47,775 bases of DNA from an uncultured Prevotellaceae bacterium (GTDB lineage Bacteria > Bacteroidota > Bacteroidia > Bacteroidales > Bacteroidaceae). A program made the translations under genes and the position numbers. Below, in pieces: positions 8,278 through 17,636 of the stretch; the first letter of the stretch is position 1, and every line of letters begins with the position of its first letter. Where the stretch lies: NCBI GenBank assembly GCA_900318115.1, contig ONJJ01000024.1, positions 1 through 47,775 on the forward strand, given 5' to 3'. Below the pieces are notes generated by a model, which ran no database searches, was not told the origin of the DNA, and worked only from the letters and a program-made list of their open reading frames with translations.

Positions 8278-8309
8278 TTTGGCCGGTCGAATGATTTTGC
8301 CTACTTTTG
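8278..8309 (+). promoter_or_regulatory. Promoter of the META-like lipoprotein gene
   Basis: TTTG (8278-8281), a 20-bp gap and TACTTTTG (8302-8309) form a near-ideal Bacteroidota promoter, 38 bp upstream of the ATG at 8348. Another TACCTTTG at 8239 has no matching -33 element. Confidence 0.7.
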
Positions 8310-8347
8310 CTGCTGAAAACATCTTAACTATCAAAATATTAAGCTTT

Positions 8348-8821
8348 ATGAAAAAACTTTTATTCATTGCTATTGTTTCAGCAATCATCATTCCTTGTAC
8401 CTTTTTCGCCTCATGTAGCGACTCAGACGAAGCGAGTGTCATCGCCAATCGAACTGAGCTTTATAAATATTGGCAGCTGATAGGATACGGTTCAGAGACG
8501 AATTTCCATGAAATAGCTGCTGAGTATCGGCAGAAGGATGAGACGTATGGCAATCGTTTCTATCTCGTCTTCAATAGAGATGGAAGTTTTGGAGGGCGTG
8601 ATGCAATCAATTCGATACATGGAACTTATAACTGTGAAGGAAGCCGCATCAAGATCAATGAAATAGTAAGTACCCTCATAAATTACGTTCAGGGCAAAGA
8701 AGAATCCACGGCCTTTCTTAGTCACCTGCGTGCCTCTACTACTTTCGTCATCAGTGGTAACAGACTCCGTCTGTATTATTCCAAGGATGAATATATGTCT
8801 TTTGAGGCGATGGGAAGATAG
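8348..8821 (+). CDS. META-domain-like lipoprotein
   Basis: 157 aa. The start at 8348 is preferred over 8267 because the promoter at 8278-8309 lies between them and because it gives a clean lipoprotein signal (MKKLLFIAIVSAIIIPCTFF, lipobox ASC). The mature part carries the META/HslJ-like pattern: a Trp strand (YWQLIGYG), LVFNRDGSFGGRDAINSIHG, TYNCEGSRIKI, and GNRLRLYY near the C-terminus. Such lipoproteins sit in the periplasm or on the surface; the role is unknown. It is transcribed from its own promoter. Confidence 0.65.
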   Translation: MKKLLFIAIVSAIIIPCTFFASCSDSDEASVIANRTELYKYWQLIGYGSETNFHEIAAEYRQKDETYGNRFYLVFNRDGSFGGRDAINSIHGTYNCEGSRIKINEIVSTLINYVQGKEESTAFLSHLRASTTFVISGNRLRLYYSKDEYMSFEAMGR

Positions 8822-8828
8822 AATGCGA

Positions 8829-8913
8829 AAGGTTCTGATTAAGTGAGCGGCATGAAAGCTGGCTTTCAGATGCCCGAACGTGAAGAACGTATGTAAGGTT
8901 CTGATTAAGTGAG
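8829..8913 (+). repeat. Two 19-bp direct repeats after the lipoprotein gene
   Basis: AAGGTTCTGATTAAGTGAG occurs at 8829-8847 and 8895-8913, identical and 66 bp apart, in the gap before the convergent mutS gene. No terminator was recognised in this gap. Confidence 0.7.
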
Positions 8914-9028
8914 GCTACGGTGGCATCAAAGAAAACGATTGAGTATCGTTTTTGAAGATGACTTCTCAGCGCCCGGACATTTTTTAGGACACGGAGGCAC
9001 AGAGGAAATAAAAAATTCCAACTGCAAT

Positions 9029-11644
9029 TTACTTTCCTGTGAGTATGCGCTTGATGCTGTCGAGCTTGTTGAGGGCTTCGATGGGCGTCAGGCTGTTGAT
9101 GTCCAGACCGAGGATTTGGTCGCGGATCTGGCAGAGTACGGGGTCATCGAGTTGGAAGAAGGAGAGCTGCATGTGGTCCGTCTCGGGCAGGTTTCCGATT
9201 TTGGCTCCTGTGCCGAGTCCCTCGCGGTCGGCACTGCTCTCCAGCTGCTTGAGAATCATCTCGGCCCGGCGGACGATGTCGCGCGGCATGCCTGCGAGCT
9301 TGGCGACGTGGATGCCGAAGCTGTGTTCCGATCCTCCAGGCTCCAGCTTGCGTACAAAGATGACCTTGCCGCGCAGCTCGCGCACGCTGACGTTGAAGTT
9401 CTTGATGCGGGCGAAGTGCTTCTCCATCTCATTGAGCTCGTGGTAGTGCGTGGCGAAGAGGGTACGGGCGTGGCCTCGCGGACTCTCGTGGATGTATTCC
9501 ACGATGGCCCATGCGATGCTGATGCCGTCGTAGGTGGAGGTGCCTCGTCCAAGTTCATCGAAGAGGATAAGGCTGCGCTCGCTGAGGTTGTTCAGGATGT
9601 TGGCCGCCTCGCTCATCTCCACCATGAAGGTGCTCTCACCTATTGAAATATTATCGCTCGCGCCCACGCGCGTGAAAATCTTATCGGTCCATCCGATGCG
9701 GGCACTCTCGGCGGGCACAAAGCAGCCGCACTGGGCCATCAGCGTGATGAGTGCCGTCTGACGCAGCAGGGCACTCTTACCTGCCATGTTCGGACCGGTG
9801 ATGATGAGAATCTGCTGGTTCTGGGTGTCCAGACGGACGTCGTTAGCGACATAGCGCTCTCCGGGTGGCAGCTGGCACTCGATGACGGGATGGCGACCCT
9901 GGTGGATGTCTATCTCTGTGCTGTCGTCCACCACGGGTCGGATGTAGTTATGTTCGGCGGCGGCGAGGGCGAAGCTGAGCAGGCAGTCGAGTTCGGCAAT
10001 GAGCATGGCATCCTGCTGGATGGCAGCGGTATACTCGCCCACGGCAGCCACGAGTTGCGTGAACAGCTGTGCCTCGAGGGAGAGAATCTTCTCCTCGGCA
10101 CCGAGGATTTTCTCCTCATATTCCTTCAGTTCCTGGGTGATGTAGCGCTCGGCGTTGACCAATGTCTGCTTGCGCACCCACTCGGCAGGTACCTTATCTT
10201 TATAGGTGTTGCGCACTTCGAGGTAGTAGCCGAAGACGTTGTTGTAGCCAATCTTCAGACTCTGGATGCCTGTGGCATCAATCTCGCGTTGCTGTATCTG
10301 CAGTAGGTAGTCCTTACCTCCCCAGGCTATCTGGCGCAGCTCATCGAGTTCCGCACAGACGCCGTCCATGATGACGCCCCCCTTCTGCACGAGCAAAGGC
10401 GGGTCGGGCTTCACCTCGCGGGCTATGCGCTCGCGGATGGTGACGCAAGGATTCAGCTGTTCGCCGATGTGCTGCAAGGCCGGCAGGTCAGCAGCCAGAC
10501 AGGCAGCCTTGATGGGTTCTATGGCCTGCAGCGCCACTCGCAGTTGCACGATGTCTCGCGGCGAGACACGTCCTACGGAGACCTTGGAGGTGATGCGTTC
10601 GAGGTCGCCGATGAGGTGCAGCTGCTCGGTCATCAGTTCGCGGAACTCCGGCTGGCGGAAGTAGTGGTCCACGATGTCCAGGCGGCGGTTGATCTGCAGC
10701 GTGTCGCGCAGGGGGAACAGCAGCCAGCGATGGAGCATACGGGCTCCCATGGGAGTGATGGTGCGGTCGAGCACGTCGAGCAACGAGCGTCCGCCATCAT
10801 TCATGGGTTGCAGGAGCTCGAGGTTGCGCACGGTGAACTTATCGAGTCGGACGTAGCGTTCTTCCTCTATGCGGCTGATGTTGGTGATGTGCTGGAGCTG
10901 GGTGTGCTGCGTAATTTCCAGGTATTGCAGGATGGCTCCTGCGGCGATGATGCCAGCTCGCAACTGGTCGATGCCGAACCCCTTGAGGTTCTTGACTTCG
11001 AAGTGACGGGTGAGCTTGTCGTTGGCGGTCTGGGAGGTGAACACCCAGTCGTCGAGTTCGAAGGTGACGAACTTCGACCCGAAGCATCCCTGGAACATCC
11101 CCTTGCGACCGCGCTCGTAGAGCACTTCCTTCGGAGCGAAGTTTGCCAGCAGCTTGTCCACGTAGTCGGCAGGACCCTCGGCCACGAGCCATTCTCCCGT
11201 GGAGATATCGAGGAAGCTGACGCCCACGAGGTCTTCCTTCATGAAATGCACGGCTCCGAGGAAGTTGTTCTCGCGGTAGTTCAGCACGGTGTCTGCCATG
11301 GCCACACCAGGCGTCACCAACTCTGTGATGCCGCGCTTGACGAGTTTCTTCGTCAGCTTGGGGTCCTCCAGCTGGTCGCAGATGGCCACACGACGACCTG
11401 CACGCACCAGCTTGGGCAGGTAGGTGTCGAGGGCGTGGTAGGGGAATCCTGCCATGGCGATGGGTTCACCCTCCTTGCCGCCGTTGTTGCGCTTGGTGAG
11501 TGTGATGCCGAGAATATCTGCCGCCTCCACGGCATCTGTGGAATAAGTCTCGTAGAAGTCTCCGCACCTGAAGAGCAGGATAGCATCGGGATGCTTCGCT
11601 TTCAGGTCGAAGAACTGTTTCATCATTGGGGTGACTTCTGCCAT
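9029..11644 (-). CDS. mutS: DNA mismatch repair protein MutS
   Basis: 871 aa, the usual MutS length. The mismatch-recognition domain carries the Phe-x-Glu signature in [10 protein letters not shown] near residue 25. The C-terminal ABC-type ATPase has Walker [10 protein letters not shown] (~residue 615) and the [13 protein letters not shown] Walker B/D-loop region; the ATHYHEL motif follows. The protein binds mismatches with MutL as partner. The start lies only 5 bp after the stop of the HEPN gene, so mutS appears co-transcribed with the HEPN/nucleotidyltransferase pair. No separate -7 box was noticed in front of it. Confidence 0.97.
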   Translation of the reverse strand: MAEVTPMMKQFFDLKAKHPDAILLFRCGDFYETYSTDAVEAADILGITLTKRNNGGKEGEPIAMAGFPYHALDTYLPKLVRAGRRVAICDQLEDPKLTKKLVKRGITELVTPGVAMADTVLNYRENNFLGAVHFMKEDLVGVSFLDISTGEWLVAEGPADYVDKLLANFAPKEVLYERGRKGMFQGCFGSKFVTFELDDWVFTSQTANDKLTRHFEVKNLKGFGIDQLRAGIIAAGAILQYLEITQHTQLQHITNISRIEEERYVRLDKFTVRNLELLQPMNDGGRSLLDVLDRTITPMGARMLHRWLLFPLRDTLQINRRLDIVDHYFRQPEFRELMTEQLHLIGDLERITSKVSVGRVSPRDIVQLRVALQAIEPIKAACLAADLPALQHIGEQLNPCVTIRERIAREVKPDPPLLVQKGGVIMDGVCAELDELRQIAWGGKDYLLQIQQREIDATGIQSLKIGYNNVFGYYLEVRNTYKDKVPAEWVRKQTLVNAERYITQELKEYEEKILGAEEKILSLEAQLFTQLVAAVGEYTAAIQQDAMLIAELDCLLSFALAAAEHNYIRPVVDDSTEIDIHQGRHPVIECQLPPGERYVANDVRLDTQNQQILIITGPNMAGKSALLRQTALITLMAQCGCFVPAESARIGWTDKIFTRVGASDNISIGESTFMVEMSEAANILNNLSERSLILFDELGRGTSTYDGISIAWAIVEYIHESPRGHARTLFATHYHELNEMEKHFARIKNFNVSVRELRGKVIFVRKLEPGGSEHSFGIHVAKLAGMPRDIVRRAEMILKQLESSADREGLGTGAKIGNLPETDHMQLSFFQLDDPVLCQIRDQILGLDINSLTPIEALNKLDSIKRILTGK

Positions 11645-11649
11645 GATTA

Positions 11650-12048
11650 CTAACTCTCTATCTGTTTCAAAACGATATCAATCAGCTGACGTGTCGGTTC
11701 AATCAAAGGCTCTATCAATTGTTCTGTTGCATTAAACGAGCAATTGTAATCACTCTTATCACGCATCGTCTGGAGAAGTGAGTAGTGCTCTGACACAAAA
11801 ACTGGTAGAATGCCCGTTTTTACATATAGTTGACGGAATAGTGCACTTGCTCCATGATGAGTTCGCACGCTATTCCCATCATGGATGAGTAAAGCATTTA
11901 CGGCATGAAAAGATGCATAATACAGACGATTGGCAACACCATCCCAAAAACCATCACGCCGGAGAGTTTCGGCTTGTGCAAAGGTCTGCCGTGCTTTGCT
12001 GCTCTCATGCTCGACCATTATGCGCCTTTCTTCATCATTCAGGCTCAT
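11650..12048 (-). CDS. HEPN-domain protein (HepT-type toxin candidate)
   Basis: 132 aa, all helical. The HEPN pattern [12 protein letters not shown] gives an Arg and His separated by six residues, the RX4-6H RNase-type arrangement; [10 protein letters not shown] follows. It overlaps the nucleotidyltransferase gene by 4 bp (ATGA, 12045-12048). Known family biology: in HepT/MntA systems the MNT protein AMPylates and silences the HEPN RNase. The unusual point is placement between the MNT gene and mutS, five bases from the mutS start. Confidence 0.8.
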   Translation of the reverse strand: MSLNDEERRIMVEHESSKARQTFAQAETLRRDGFWDGVANRLYYASFHAVNALLIHDGNSVRTHHGASALFRQLYVKTGILPVFVSEHYSLLQTMRDKSDYNCSFNATEQLIEPLIEPTRQLIDIVLKQIES

Positions 12049-12359
12049 ATCAGCACTATTTTTTCTTGTTCGACACTCTTATAGAACGGAGTATATGAAT
12101 AGTTATCCCATTCCTCCTTAGAATAAACTTGAGGATTTATTTCCTCATTGATGTCCCAACCAAGGCAACGAAATGGATAGCCCACTCCATAGTCTTGAGT
12201 GGTTAATGTGGGCTTGTCAAGCAGAATGAGCAAGTCCCAGTCGCTACCTTCGTGAGCATCATTCCGAGCTCGAGAGCCGAAGAGAAGCAACGAACTGCCT
12301 AAAGGCAGAACTGACATACCTAAGTGCTTGATACTATCTATTACTTTTTGTCGTTCCAT
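12045..12359 (-). CDS. Minimal nucleotidyltransferase (MntA-type antitoxin candidate)
   Basis: 104 aa. The motif GSRARNDAHEGSDWDLLIL fits GSx10DxD of DNA polymerase beta-like minimal nucleotidyltransferases (residues ~28-46). It is first in the operon and overlaps the HEPN gene, the usual order for this toxin-antitoxin type. Whether this pair acts as an antitoxin system or as a house-keeping module is not shown by sequence. Confidence 0.85.
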   Translation of the reverse strand: MERQKVIDSIKHLGMSVLPLGSSLLLFGSRARNDAHEGSDWDLLILLDKPTLTTQDYGVGYPFRCLGWDINEEINPQVYSKEEWDNYSYTPFYKSVEQEKIVLI

Positions 12360-12384
12360 AGTAAAATCCTTCGCTTTACGGGCG

Positions 12385-12392
12385 CAAAGTTA
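12385..12392 (-). promoter_or_regulatory. -7 box TAACTTTG of the MNT-HEPN(-mutS) operon
   Basis: Minus-strand TAACTTTG lies 25 bp before the MNT ATG (12357-12359). It may be the only promoter for MNT, HEPN and mutS. Confidence 0.6.
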
Positions 12393-12540
12393 CAAAATCT
12401 TTTATTAAAAGCGACTTTTCATACCACCTTTTTAATGAAAGGAGCGAAAAAATCACATTGTTCCGTCATTTTTCCACTCTAAATAATCTTTCTATCAGAT
12501 CTTTTATTTATCTTTACTCCCGGCAAAAGAAATAAAATGG

Positions 12541-12645
12541 ATGAATAAGAAATTTCTCTTTGCCATTCAGCAACGTAGCAGCGAAGTGATGCCCAAAGGA
12601 ACTCATGTTGTTCTTTTTAGGGCGAGAAAAGGTGCTATTTATTGA
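12541..12645 (+). pseudogene. Decayed minimal-nucleotidyltransferase N-terminus
   Basis: A 34-codon frame includes VMPKGTHVVLFRARKGAIY, which resembles the strand-turn around the MNT motif of the neighbouring gene (VLPLGSSLLLFGSRARNDA) with two residues lost and then a stop. A degenerate -7 box (TATCTTTA, 12511-12518) lies upstream. The gap from 12393 to 12680 otherwise holds nothing I recognise. Confidence 0.3.
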
Positions 12646-12680
12646 ACTTTTTCCTACCGCTTTCTTCAGATAACAGCACC

Positions 12681-12713
12681 AAAAAAGGGGGTGACCGCTG
12701 GGCCACCCCCTTT
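12681..12713 (-). terminator. pckA rho-independent terminator
   Basis: A 10-bp perfect stem (12704-12713 with 12684-12693), 10-nt loop, and T-run on the minus strand (A at 12681-12686). Confidence 0.85.
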
Positions 12714-12733
12714 CATTATGGAATGTGTGTTTG

Positions 12734-12822
12734 AGCTTTACAGCTGAGGACCAGCGGCGACGAGCAAGAGAGTTCGCTGCCGCGTCCTCTTAGCTTTACA
12801 GCTGAGGACCAGCGGCGACGAG
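12734..12822 (-). repeat. 31-bp duplication of the pckA 3' end
   Basis: 12792-12822 (the last codons and stop of pckA) recurs exactly at 12734-12764, 58 bp further downstream, before the terminator. The extra copy includes the stop codon and encodes the same LVAAGPQL tail out of context. Confidence 0.85.
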
Positions 12823-14418
12823 AGCCTGGCCGGCTTCGTTGGTGGTGTACTTGCCGAAGTTCTTGATGAAGCGTGCGGCAAGATCCTTTGCCTTCTCCTC
12901 CCACTGAGCGGGATCTGCGTAGGTGTCGCGAGGATCGAGGATGGCGGGATTGACGTTGGGCAGAGCCGTGGGGACTTCGAAATCGAAGAAGGGGATCTTC
13001 TTGGTCTCAGCCTTCAGGATGCTGCCGTCGAGGATAGCGTCGATGATACCGCGGGTGTCGGGGATGCTGATGCGCTTGCCAGTTCCGTTCCAACCGGTGT
13101 TGACCAGATAAGCCTTGGCACCGCTCTTCTCCATCTTGCGCACGAGTTCCTCGGCATACTTCGTGGGATGCAGCTCCAGGAATGCCTGGCCGAAGCAAGC
13201 GCTGAAGGTGGGAGTGGGCTCGGTGATGCCGCGCTCTGTGCCGGCGAGCTTAGCGGTGAAGCCGCTGAGGAAGTAGTACTTCGTCTGCTCGGGGGTGAGG
13301 ATGCTGACGGGAGGCAGCACGCCGAAAGCGTCGGCGCTGAGGAAGATCACGTTCTTGGCAGCGGGACCTGCGCTCTTGCCGTTGACCTTCTTCACGATGT
13401 TGGTGATGTGCTCGATGGGGTAGCTGACACGTGTGTTCTCGGTGACGCTCTTGTCGGCGAAGTCGATGGTGCCGTCCTCGGCCACGGTGACGTTCTCGAG
13501 GAGTGCATCGCGACGGATAGCGTTGTAGATATCGGGCTCGCTTTCCTTGTCGAGGTTGATGACCTTAGCGTAGCATCCGCCTTCGAGGTTGAACACGCCT
13601 TCGTCGTCCCATCCGTGCTCGTCGTCGCCGATGAGCAGACGCTTCGGGTCGGTGCTGAGGGTGGTCTTACCTGTGCCGGAGAGGCCGAAGAAGATAGCGG
13701 TGTTCTCGCCGTTCATATCGGTGTTGGCAGAGCAGTGCATGCTGGCGATGCCCTGGAGGGGGAGGTAGTAGTTCTGCATGGAGAACATACCCTTCTTCAT
13801 CTCGCCGCCGTACCAGGTGTTGATGATCACCTGCTCGCGGGTGGTGGTGTTGAAAGCCACGCACGTCTCGCTGTTCAGGCCCAGTTCCTTGAAGTTCTCT
13901 ACCTTAGCCTTGCTGGCGTTGTAGATGACGAAGTTGGGCTGGAAGTTCTCGAGCTCAGCCTCGGTGGGCTGGATGAACATGTTCTTCACGAAGTGAGCCT
14001 GCCAGGCCACCTCCACGACGAAGCGGACAGCCAGACGTGTAGCCTCGTTGGCACCGCAGAAAGCGTCGACGACATAGAGTTTCTTGCCGGAGAGCTCCTT
14101 AAGGGCGATTTCCTTCACCTTGGCCCATACCTCTTCGCTCATGGGGTGGTTGTCGTTCTTGTAGCCCTCGGTGGTCCACCACACCTTATCATGACTCTGT
14201 GCATCGTCGACGATGTACTTGTCCTTGGGGCTGCGGCCGGTGTAGATACCGGTCATGACGTTGACGGCTCCGAGTTCGGTTTCCTTACCGACTTCGTAGC
14301 CTTCGAGACCTGCCTTGGTCTCTTCCTCATAGAGGAACTCATAGGAAGGGTTGTAGGCAATCACGGTGCTACCCTTGATGCCATACTTCTCTAAAACAGA
14401 AGCATCAAATTTTGCCAT
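12796..14418 (-). CDS. pckA: Phosphoenolpyruvate carboxykinase (ATP)
   Basis: 540 aa, full length. Signature elements: [12 protein letters not shown] near the N-terminus, the kinase-1a P-loop [11 protein letters not shown] (~residues 244-254), the metal/nucleotide-site block [18 protein letters not shown], and the adenine-binding region near RVSYPIEH. It interconverts oxaloacetate + ATP with PEP + CO2 + ADP. In Prevotella-type organisms it typically fixes CO2 toward succinate, which is family knowledge. Highly biased, GC-rich codons suggest strong expression. Monocistronic, with its own promoter and terminator. Confidence 0.97.
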   Translation of the reverse strand: MAKFDASVLEKYGIKGSTVIAYNPSYEFLYEEETKAGLEGYEVGKETELGAVNVMTGIYTGRSPKDKYIVDDAQSHDKVWWTTEGYKNDNHPMSEEVWAKVKEIALKELSGKKLYVVDAFCGANEATRLAVRFVVEVAWQAHFVKNMFIQPTEAELENFQPNFVIYNASKAKVENFKELGLNSETCVAFNTTTREQVIINTWYGGEMKKGMFSMQNYYLPLQGIASMHCSANTDMNGENTAIFFGLSGTGKTTLSTDPKRLLIGDDEHGWDDEGVFNLEGGCYAKVINLDKESEPDIYNAIRRDALLENVTVAEDGTIDFADKSVTENTRVSYPIEHITNIVKKVNGKSAGPAAKNVIFLSADAFGVLPPVSILTPEQTKYYFLSGFTAKLAGTERGITEPTPTFSACFGQAFLELHPTKYAEELVRKMEKSGAKAYLVNTGWNGTGKRISIPDTRGIIDAILDGSILKAETKKIPFFDFEVPTALPNVNPAILDPRDTYADPAQWEEKAKDLAARFIKNFGKYTTNEAGQALVAAGPQL

Positions 14419-14509
14419 TGTTGTTGTGTGTATTAAAAGGGTTAAACTATTGAATGTTTTTGTTATCTTTCGTTGCGAGCCAAATGCGGAAATCGCTTAT
14501 TTAGCGGCA

Positions 14510-14517
14510 CAAAAGTA
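14510..14517 (-). promoter_or_regulatory. -7 box TACTTTTG of pckA
   Basis: Minus-strand TAnnTTTG match, ~92 bp before the ATG, giving a fairly long leader. Confidence 0.5.
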
Positions 14518-14623
14518 CTGCTTTCCGCTGAGAAAAAGAAACGCAGAAGCAAAAAAAATGTCCTTTTGCCCTATTTTTTAAAGCATTCTCACACTTTTGA
14601 TAGGTTCATTTTACAATTTTCTA

Positions 14624-14631
14624 TAACTTTG
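14624..14631 (+). promoter_or_regulatory. -7 box TAACTTTG of the calpain-like protease gene
   Basis: TAACTTTG lies 29 bp before the ATG at 14661; TTTG at 14596-14599 may be the -33 element, with slightly long spacing. Confidence 0.6.
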
Positions 14632-14660
14632 CAGCCGAGAACCACAAAAACGACTTTGAA

Positions 14661-16145
14661 ATGCGTAAGAAACTGCTCTTAATCATCGCCCTCGTAGCTG
14701 CCTGCGTTCTTCCGGCTGCAGCTCAGGGTATCGTTGTGTACCAGACGGATGGCTCCATGACCATCATTCCCTCCGCCAAGGTGGATCACATCAGTGTGGT
14801 GGAAGAAGAAGACGCCTATGTCTTCGGCACCTGGCACCTGGGATTCTGGAAGAACGGGGACAATGTCATCAAATTCGACGGCACGGAATACATGGCCTTT
14901 GCGGGCAAGGAAATGGTCTGGGGAGGCAAGGGCGGAGACCCCGACACCTACTCCGTCAAGTTCTACCCCAGGAACAAGTACTTCGTGGCCACGAACGTCA
15001 ACAACCGCTCCGACGTGCTGCGCTGGTACGTCTATCAGCAGAAGGAAAAGCTGCTGGTGCTGCGCGACGGCGATGTTTACCGCTATTTCTACCCCACCAA
15101 GGAGGAGGCAGACAAAGCCATCATGGAGAAATACCCCTCGCACACGGAGACGAGCAACATCAACACCATCCTGCGCTACGGCAGCAGCAAGTCGAACTCC
15201 ACCCAGACGCCCATGGGCAAACATTTCGAGAACCGCCACGTCACCACCGACGAGGACCGGGCCTGGCTGCTGAATCCCAGCAACGAACCGAATACGATTG
15301 CGGGTCTCTCGCGATGGGTGAAGAAGACCGTGAAGCTCTATCCCTATGGCGACCCCGTGCCGGCCGACGTGAACCAGCACGCCATCGGCGACTGCTGCGC
15401 CTGCGCCGTGCTGACATCGCTGGCCTACCTCTACCCGGACTTCATCAAGCACATCATCACCGACAACGCCGACGGCACCTATACCATAAAGATGTACGAC
15501 CCGCAGGGACAGCCCGTGGACGTCTGCATCACCAGCAAAATCCTCTGCGACGGCAACGGCAACATCGGACAGGCAACAGGCAAGAACAATGCCGTCACCT
15601 GGGCCACCATCCTGGAGAAAGCCCTCATCAAGTGGCAGACACTGTACAAGGTGGACGAAGGCGTGGAGGGCATCGGCACAGAGAACGTGGCTCCGTTGTT
15701 CACGGGCTGCGGCAACAGCTTTGCCTTCTCGCCCAACTCACTGCATAACTCCGAATGGAAGCTGGCCATCGAGCACTGCCTCGCCGAGGGCAAGCTGTGC
15801 ATCGGCGGCTTCAACGTCGCCGACCTCCAGTGCGGCAAGCTGAAGACCGTCACGGGCCACGCCTTCACCTTCATGCTCGCCGACGACGAGAACTCCCTCT
15901 TCGTCATGCGCAACCCGTGGGGAATAGAGGATGTTGACGGCAAGCTCTTCATTCCCGACGAGCGCACCATCGTGCAGACCATCGACGCACGCATCGTGGA
16001 TCCAGGCGCTGCCGCTCCCTTCCTGCGCGAAGATCTGAAGCCTTACTCACCACCTAAGTTCATACGTCGCAGCACCGACCTCGGCGTGTCGCCACGTCTG
16101 CTCAACCGTCATCTCACTCATCCCAACTCCACTGAATTATGGTAA
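14661..16145 (+). CDS. Secreted calpain-family (C2) cysteine protease
   Basis: 494 aa with a signal peptide cleaved near AAAQ (residue 22). The C-terminal half has the calpain active-site pattern: oxyanion Gln239 and nucleophile Cys245 in QHAIGDCCACAVLTSLA, His400 in TGHAFTF, and Asn418 in RNPWG. The Cys-His and His-Asn spacings (155 and 18) are close to those of calpains. The first ~180 residues include a short beta segment (VVYQTDGSMTIIPSAKVDHI) common in Prevotella secreted proteins, and no EF-hand domain is visible. It has no T9SS tail itself. The following gene starts inside its last codons. P. gingivalis Tpr is a known bacterial relative by family. Confidence 0.8.
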   Translation: MRKKLLLIIALVAACVLPAAAQGIVVYQTDGSMTIIPSAKVDHISVVEEEDAYVFGTWHLGFWKNGDNVIKFDGTEYMAFAGKEMVWGGKGGDPDTYSVKFYPRNKYFVATNVNNRSDVLRWYVYQQKEKLLVLRDGDVYRYFYPTKEEADKAIMEKYPSHTETSNINTILRYGSSKSNSTQTPMGKHFENRHVTTDEDRAWLLNPSNEPNTIAGLSRWVKKTVKLYPYGDPVPADVNQHAIGDCCACAVLTSLAYLYPDFIKHIITDNADGTYTIKMYDPQGQPVDVCITSKILCDGNGNIGQATGKNNAVTWATILEKALIKWQTLYKVDEGVEGIGTENVAPLFTGCGNSFAFSPNSLHNSEWKLAIEHCLAEGKLCIGGFNVADLQCGKLKTVTGHAFTFMLADDENSLFVMRNPWGIEDVDGKLFIPDERTIVQTIDARIVDPGAAAPFLREDLKPYSPPKFIRRSTDLGVSPRLLNRHLTHPNSTELW

Positions 16146-16555
16146 AACGTAGTATTCTCTTCATCTGCTGTCTGCTGGCTTGCGCACTGGCGCAGGCGCA
16201 GCAGACACTGAATATCCATACCACCACGCAGGGCACCGTCAGCATCGCCTTTGCCCAGAAACCCGTCATCACCCTCTCCTCGCCTGCTGTGCTGAAAGTG
16301 ACCAGCGAGCAGCTGACCGTGGAATTTCCCTTTGCCGAGGTGGAACGCATCACCTTCGAAGACGCGCCAGATGCCGTGCCGGCGCTCGTGGAGCGCGACG
16401 GCGCTGCCACTCTCCACATCTATGACCTCTCCGGACGCCTCGTTCAGCAAGTTGCCGCCAAGGCTGGAACTGCCTCCCTTGACCTCTCCAAGCTGCGTCC
16501 CGGCGTCTATGTGGTGAAGGACGGCAAGCGGACGTACAAGGTGAGTGTGAAATAA
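16139..16555 (+). CDS. Small exported protein with T9SS type A sorting domain
   Basis: 138 aa, overlapping the protease gene by 7 bp. Signal peptide ends near AQAQQ (residue ~21). Residues ~25-78 form a short beta domain (TTQGTVSIAFAQKPVITLSS, VEFPFAEVERITFED). Residues ~90-138 are a T9SS type A C-terminal signal (LHIYDLSGRLVQQV, LDLSKLRPGVYVVKDGKRTY, KVSVK). There is no catalytic domain, so the cargo is tiny. Close coupling to the protease suggests a partner role such as anchor, chaperone or inhibitor; this is inference. Confidence 0.75.
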   Translation: MVKRSILFICCLLACALAQAQQTLNIHTTTQGTVSIAFAQKPVITLSSPAVLKVTSEQLTVEFPFAEVERITFEDAPDAVPALVERDGAATLHIYDLSGRLVQQVAAKAGTASLDLSKLRPGVYVVKDGKRTYKVSVK

Positions 16556-16565
16556 ACTGGAAAAA

Positions 16566-16710
16566 CAACGGATTAGACGAATTGAGCGAATTTCATTGGC
16601 CCTTCATCTGAATGTAGCTTATGTATTCGTCTAATTCATCTAATCCGTTGTCCTGAAAACTTTTAATCTGTTGCCCCTAAAGGCTTCTAATCCTTTGTCC
16701 CGAATCGGAC
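16566..16710. repeat. Long imperfect inverted repeat followed by a degenerate ~23-bp tandem
   Basis: CAACGGATTAGACGAATT at 16566-16583 pairs with 16633-16650 at 17 of 18 positions, and pairing continues inward with mismatches. It lies between convergent genes and could serve as a two-way terminator. From 16641 a TAATCYKTTG unit recurs at 16664 and 16688 (~23-24 bp period), the last copy running into the next gene's 3' end. Confidence 0.7.
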
Positions 16711-17409
16711 GATGAGGTAATAGAAGTCGTCGCTTTTCCATTCGTCGAAAGCAAAGAGCGGGTGCTCGTCCTCATAGAGGGCGATGGCGCTTAATTGCAT
16801 CTTCTGACTATCGAGGATGAGGTTGATATTCAGAATCCTGTCTTCCAGTGCGCCTATAGCCCAAAGCAGTTTACTATCGAAGCAGAGGCGCAGGTGATGT
16901 TGCCGTCCGTCCTTCGTCTGGCAGGTGAAGGACAAATCCTGCGGCTCGAAGGAGAGATACAGCTTATCACTATAGCCGAAATTATAGTTGACGGTCAGCT
17001 CCTTATCGCTCTCGTCGGCGATGGCTGTGCGCAGGTCGCCGAGGGAGTCGGGCAGGGCTTTGGCTATCGTGGAGAGGGGGAAGTTATGCAGGATGAGCTT
17101 CATGCCGTTGTCATAATCCAGGATGGTAGTCTTCAGCTGCAAGGTGGAATCCTGACTCTCGAAGTACTCTACGCGCTTGCCATTCTCAATCTTCACCACG
17201 CGCTCCGTGCCGGCAATGGACGAGATGACTCGCACCTTTGTGTCGTAGAGTCCTGCCAGCGCTGCTGCACATTCTTTTCGCATTTCTGGTGTCAGCTTCG
17301 AAGGGTGAATGGTGACGCCGTGATTGCATGAGGTCAGGAGAAGGACAAGAAGGGAAAGCATGAAAAGTGGCGCTTGGAATATTGAATGCCGAATGAATTT
17401 CTGCTGCAT
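16687..17409 (-). CDS. Bacteroidota lipoprotein, DUF4840-like
   Basis: 240 aa with a lipoprotein signal (LSLLVLLLTSC, Cys ~28). The mature protein is beta-rich: GLYDTKVRVISS, KTTILDYDNGMKLILHNFPL, LYLSFEPQDLSF, and a C-terminal YYLIVRFGTKD strand. The overall pattern recalls the DUF4840 family of Bacteroidota lipoproteins, an assignment from memory that I hold loosely. No -7 box was identified upstream. The gene is convergent with the T9SS-tail gene. Confidence 0.6.
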   Translation of the reverse strand: MQQKFIRHSIFQAPLFMLSLLVLLLTSCNHGVTIHPSKLTPEMRKECAAALAGLYDTKVRVISSIAGTERVVKIENGKRVEYFESQDSTLQLKTTILDYDNGMKLILHNFPLSTIAKALPDSLGDLRTAIADESDKELTVNYNFGYSDKLYLSFEPQDLSFTCQTKDGRQHHLRLCFDSKLLWAIGALEDRILNINLILDSQKMQLSAIALYEDEHPLFAFDEWKSDDFYYLIVRFGTKD

Positions 17410-17636
17410 AATATAATAATGTTTAGGTGATTTCTATTATTTAAAACGAACACTTTCCTCTTTTATTGTTCCCAGCATTTCAAAAATCGGACAAGGATTG
17501 GATTGATGATCCTTCTTAGCTATAGCCGCAGCTCGTCGCGATGATGTTTTTATGTCTAAATCTGAGTGAAAAGGAAATAATCCTGCTTTTTTCTTGGTGA
17601 TGTCCGCAGAAATGGCCATCTTTGCAGTAGAAAAAG

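Noticed and set aside
17437-17619. 60-codon minus-strand ORF between the DUF4840-like gene and the RAYT gene
   Set aside because: No promoter, no RBS and no recognisable domain; it overlaps the leader of the RAYT gene.
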